Origin: JAZDEL01 sp043820655 | GTDB lineage: Archaea > Iainarchaeota > Iainarchaeia > Iainarchaeales > JAZDEL01 | Assembly (NCBI GenBank): GCA_043820655.1 | Contig: JBDRDO010000048.1 | Coordinates: 1 to 5,035 of the forward strand | Reading direction: 5' to 3' | DNA length: 5,035 nucleotides | Shown here: positions 3,842 through 5,035 of the stretch, piece after piece | Numbering within the stretch: the stretch's first letter is position 1 | Layout: each line of letters starts with the position of its first letter | Notes under the pieces: model-generated | What the model was told of the DNA's origin: nothing | The model's database searches: none | Seen by the model: the letters and a program-made list of their open reading frames with translations, nothing else | Translations under genes and position numbers: made by a program

Positions 3842-3931
3842 TGGACCCGGTGGGATTCGAACCCACGACCTCCTGGTGACTTCCGGGGAGGGTAGAAGCC
3901 AGATGCCCTATCCGGACTAGGCTACGGGTCC
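3842..3931 (-). tRNA. tRNA-Arg: tRNA-Arg(UCU) with intron
   Basis: A class I tRNA decoding AGA and AGG, 90 nt as a gene and 75 nt after splicing. The acceptor GGACCCG pairs with CGGGTCC, with discriminator A73. The anticodon stem TCTGG/CCAGG has loop bases CTTCTA then A after splicing, with anticodon TCT. The T arm is GTGGG-TTCGAAT-CCCAC. A 15-nt intron sits between positions 37 and 38. No CCA is encoded. Unlike the three plus-strand tRNAs, it lacks the tandem-GA/pseudoknot leader and instead has its own TATA box and a short leader. Confidence 0.96.
3878..3892 (-). other. tRNA-Arg intron, 15 nt, canonical 37/38 site
   Basis: The intron reads CCCTCCCCGGAAGTC on the minus strand. Loop bases CUUC pair with intron GAAG as the 4-bp central helix. 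UAC and UCA form the two 3-nt bulges, cut as UA^C and UC^A, which is standard archaeal splicing endonuclease geometry. The outer intron helix is reduced to a single possible pair, so the motif is a relaxed bulge-helix-loop rather than the full bulge-helix-bulge. The intron is close to the shortest known for archaeal tRNAs. Confidence 0.88.
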
Positions 3932-3975
3932 CTGTGGAATATGCATATGTGCACATAGTAGGTAGGTGCGAGGGA

Positions 3976-3982
3976 ATATAAA
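3976..3982 (-). promoter_or_regulatory. TATA box for tRNA-Arg(UCU)
   Basis: Minus-strand TTTATAT within TATTTTATATT, centred about 48 nt from the tRNA. Transcription would start near 3953 and give a leader of about 22 nt. The predicted start falls in a perfect 12-nt palindrome (3946-3957). The box lies just beyond the stop codon of the 181-residue gene, so the tRNA is probably independent of it. Confidence 0.55.
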
Positions 3983-3989
3983 ATACTAA

Positions 3990-4535
3990 CTATTTCCTGC
4001 TGTTTGCCCTGCTGTCGGCATTCTTGAACTTCAAATTTTTCATTTTTTTGCCAATCAGGGTTTTGAACTTTCCCACAATATCCTCGGGACCGAACACAAG
4101 GACTGAATTGGAGAAGCCGTCCATCATGTCAATTGTGAGTGAGAGGCTTTCGGATTTCACAATTACGTCCGCAAAGAACATGTCAAAGAGCACATTGTAA
4201 TCCTGCAAAACACAGCTCAGGTTTCGCGTGCTTATCTGCGCGTGCAGGGATGTGCGTTTATTGTCAAGCGTGAGCGAGGGCTCCTTCTCAAGATGATGGC
4301 ACTTGGTAAATTTGTCAAATATTTTTTTCATTTCCGCGGGGCTTTTGTCAAGGTTTGTGTAGATTGAATCAAGCGGCTCAAGGCGCTCTATTTCAAGGTC
4401 AACCGCGCCCGCACCGAGGTCGTGCAGTGCCGCGGGGAGGTGCGTGAAGAAAAAATCATAAATCTCGGGGGATCGGTCCTTCTGCGTGCCGAATGAAATT
4501 TTAAGGTAATGCAATCCGCCCTTTTTCCCAACCAT
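3990..4535 (-). CDS. Conserved-looking protein of unknown function, 181 residues
   Basis: I do not recognise this family. The protein is soluble by composition, with no membrane helix or signal peptide. An N-terminal half with mixed strands and helices (GGLHYLKISFG; ERLEPLDSIYTNLDKSPAEMKKIFDKF) is followed by a strand-rich half (SESLSLTIDMM, SNSVLVFGPEDIVGKF) and a strongly basic tail (GKKMKNLKFKNADSRANSRK), which hints at contact with nucleic acid or the ribosome. Repeated beta-like segments could be a small alpha/beta sandwich, but no motif names a function. The ATG at 4535 is chosen over a TTG at 4544, because the TATA-like box at 4569-4577 puts transcription start near 4547 and so gives a very short leader. 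It stands alone, reading away from the divergent small membrane protein and toward tRNA-Arg. Confidence 0.75.
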   Translation of the reverse strand: MVGKKGGLHYLKISFGTQKDRSPEIYDFFFTHLPAALHDLGAGAVDLEIERLEPLDSIYTNLDKSPAEMKKIFDKFTKCHHLEKEPSLTLDNKRTSLHAQISTRNLSCVLQDYNVLFDMFFADVIVKSESLSLTIDMMDGFSNSVLVFGPEDIVGKFKTLIGKKMKNLKFKNADSRANSRK

Positions 4536-4568
4536 AAAAATCAACAGTAAAAGGTAATGCTTTTGGGC

Positions 4569-4577
4569 TATTTAAAT
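4569..4577 (-). promoter_or_regulatory. TATA box for the 181-residue gene
   Basis: Minus-strand ATTTAAATA, with a predicted start near 4547, about 11 nt before the ATG at 4535. It shares the 121-nt divergent region with the promoter at 4627-4634. Confidence 0.5.
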
Positions 4578-4626
4578 CTTTTGTGCATGGGGGCATTAGA
4601 GGGCGTTTCAACCGCACAGTGGTAAC

Positions 4627-4634
4627 TTTTTTAT
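4627..4634 (+). promoter_or_regulatory. TATA box for the small membrane protein, leaderless mRNA likely
   Basis: TTTTTTAT is centred about 26 nt before the ATG at 4657, so transcription would begin at or next to the start codon. This agrees with the absence of a ribosome binding site ahead of that gene. Confidence 0.5.
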
Positions 4635-4656
4635 GGAGTTTGGGCGCAATTAGAAT

Positions 4657-4857
4657 ATGGGCGAGGAAAGGCAGGATACTGTGCAGGTCACAACAGGAAT
4701 TGTGCTTGTGATTATTGCGGTGATTTTCGTGCTTGTTGCAACGGATATAATTGACCTTGAATATACCTTAATCAGCGGGGAAGCGTGGGGCGTGTTTCTT
4801 GCCTTTGCTGTTTTCGCCGCCGGCTTAGTGATGGTTTACGGCGGGAAGAAACTTTGA
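4657..4857 (+). CDS. Small two-helix membrane protein, 66 residues
   Basis: The protein has a short acidic and polar start (MGEERQDTVQ), a first membrane helix at about residues 11-31 (VTTGIVLVIIAVIFVLVATD), a linker with Asp/Glu (IIDLEYTLISGEAWG), a second helix at about 45-61 (VFLAFAVFAAGLVMVYG) and a GGKKL tail. The acidic start and basic end give no strong topology signal, though the KK tail probably stays in the cytoplasm. No enzyme motif is visible, and I do not recognise a family. The ATG is supported by a TATA box 26 nt upstream, which implies a leaderless transcript. The stop lies 16 nt from the stop of the convergent oxoamine synthase gene, with a small GGGC/GCCC hairpin (4862-4874) in the gap. 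Confidence 0.75.
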   Translation: MGEERQDTVQVTTGIVLVIIAVIFVLVATDIIDLEYTLISGEAWGVFLAFAVFAAGLVMVYGGKKL

Positions 4858-4873
4858 GCGCGGGCAAAGCGCC

Positions 4874-5035
4874 CTAAATCACTTTCAGATTCTTCCCGAC
4901 CTTTTCAAACGCACTTAATGCCTCATCAAAGTGCTCCTCTTCATGCGCCGCTGTGACCATTGTCCTGATGCGCGCCTTATCTGCAGCAACCATTGGAAAC
5001 ACAATCGGCAAAGCGAAAACACCCTCATCAAACAG
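4874..5035 (-). CDS. PLP-dependent alpha-oxoamine synthase, C-terminal fragment (glycine C-acetyltransferase / AONS family)
   Basis: Only the last 53 residues lie in the window; the gene runs off its right edge. The fragment LFDEGVFALPIVFP, then ADKARIRTMVTAAH, then FDEALSAFEKVGKNLKVI matches the closing pattern of class II aminotransferase-fold synthases such as 2-amino-3-ketobutyrate CoA ligase (Kbl) and 8-amino-7-oxononanoate synthase (BioF). These join an amino acid to an acyl-CoA with loss of CO2. The Arg in ARIRT corresponds to the residue that binds the substrate carboxylate, and the His of TAAH is the family's SAxH position. The VGKxLxVI ending resembles Kbl more than BioF, but the fragment cannot settle the substrate. 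It ends in TAG. Confidence 0.85.
   Translation of the reverse strand: MFDEGVFALPIVFPMVAADKARIRTMVTAAHEEEHFDEALSAFEKVGKNLKVI

Noticed and set aside
3573..3920. Plus-strand frame with GGIRTHDL
   Set aside because: It crosses tRNA-Leu, the terminators and the antisense of tRNA-Arg; GGIRTHDL is the well-known spurious peptide from tRNA sequence.
4862..4874. GGGC/GCCC hairpin between the convergent genes at the right end as a terminator
   Set aside because: The stem is only 4 bp and has no T run after it in either direction; its resemblance to the hairpin at 2948-2962 is too short to rely on.

Overview
The window looks archaeal. Supporting signs are a tRNA-Arg interrupted by a 15-nt intron at the canonical 37/38 position with bulge-helix splicing geometry, tRNA genes without an encoded CCA, A/T-rich TATA-like boxes about 25 nt ahead of probable start sites (one giving a nearly leaderless mRNA), and a GGTGA-type ribosome binding site. 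Compact gene spacing and many divergent small proteins would fit a little-studied or DPANN-type lineage, but nothing here fixes the taxon.

Layout. Positions 3-1766 hold a minus-strand set that looks like accessory or mobile DNA: a tyrosine recombinase (669-1766), a 42-residue protein of unknown function (488-616) and a two-helix membrane protein ending in an HNH nuclease domain (3-419). From about 1870 the plus strand carries tRNA-Ser(UGA), ribulose-phosphate 3-epimerase (rpe), tRNA-Ser(GGA), a HIT-family protein and tRNA-Leu(GAG). Convergent to these on the minus strand lie tRNA-Arg(UCU) and an unrecognised 181-residue protein. The right end has a small two-helix membrane protein and the C-terminal 53 residues of a PLP-dependent alpha-oxoamine synthase (glycine C-acetyltransferase / AONS family), cut by the window edge.

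The most unusual feature is in the spaces between the genes. Directly ahead of the two tRNA-Ser genes lies a 53-nt element of the same plan: an 8+8 nt stem containing a C.U mismatch at the same place, a symmetric tandem GA/GA internal loop capped by GC-AACA-GC, and then, with no spacer, a 25-nt segment that can fold as an H-type pseudoknot with segment lengths 5-2-5-5-3-5. The stems differ in sequence but keep pairing, which is the mark of a selected RNA structure. The element ends 0-2 nt from the mature tRNA 5' end. An elaborated and partly duplicated version precedes tRNA-Leu(GAG). It is absent from tRNA-Arg, the only class I tRNA here. I do not recognise it as a known RNA family.

On the 3' side, tRNA-Ser(GGA) and tRNA-Leu(GAG) are each followed by a second shared structured element (ACTTTT...AAAAGT arms around a hairpin and TTCCC). 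A further repeat (AGGCGGCAAAA...CAG plus hairpin) occurs once in each orientation, and around 3781-3839 two strong inverted repeats probably end the converging tRNA transcripts. Because rpe, tRNA-Ser(GGA), hit and tRNA-Leu(GAG) are tightly spaced on one strand with no convincing internal TATA boxes, they may be made as mixed mRNA/tRNA transcripts, and the flanking structures could serve tRNA release or processing. That functional link is inference.
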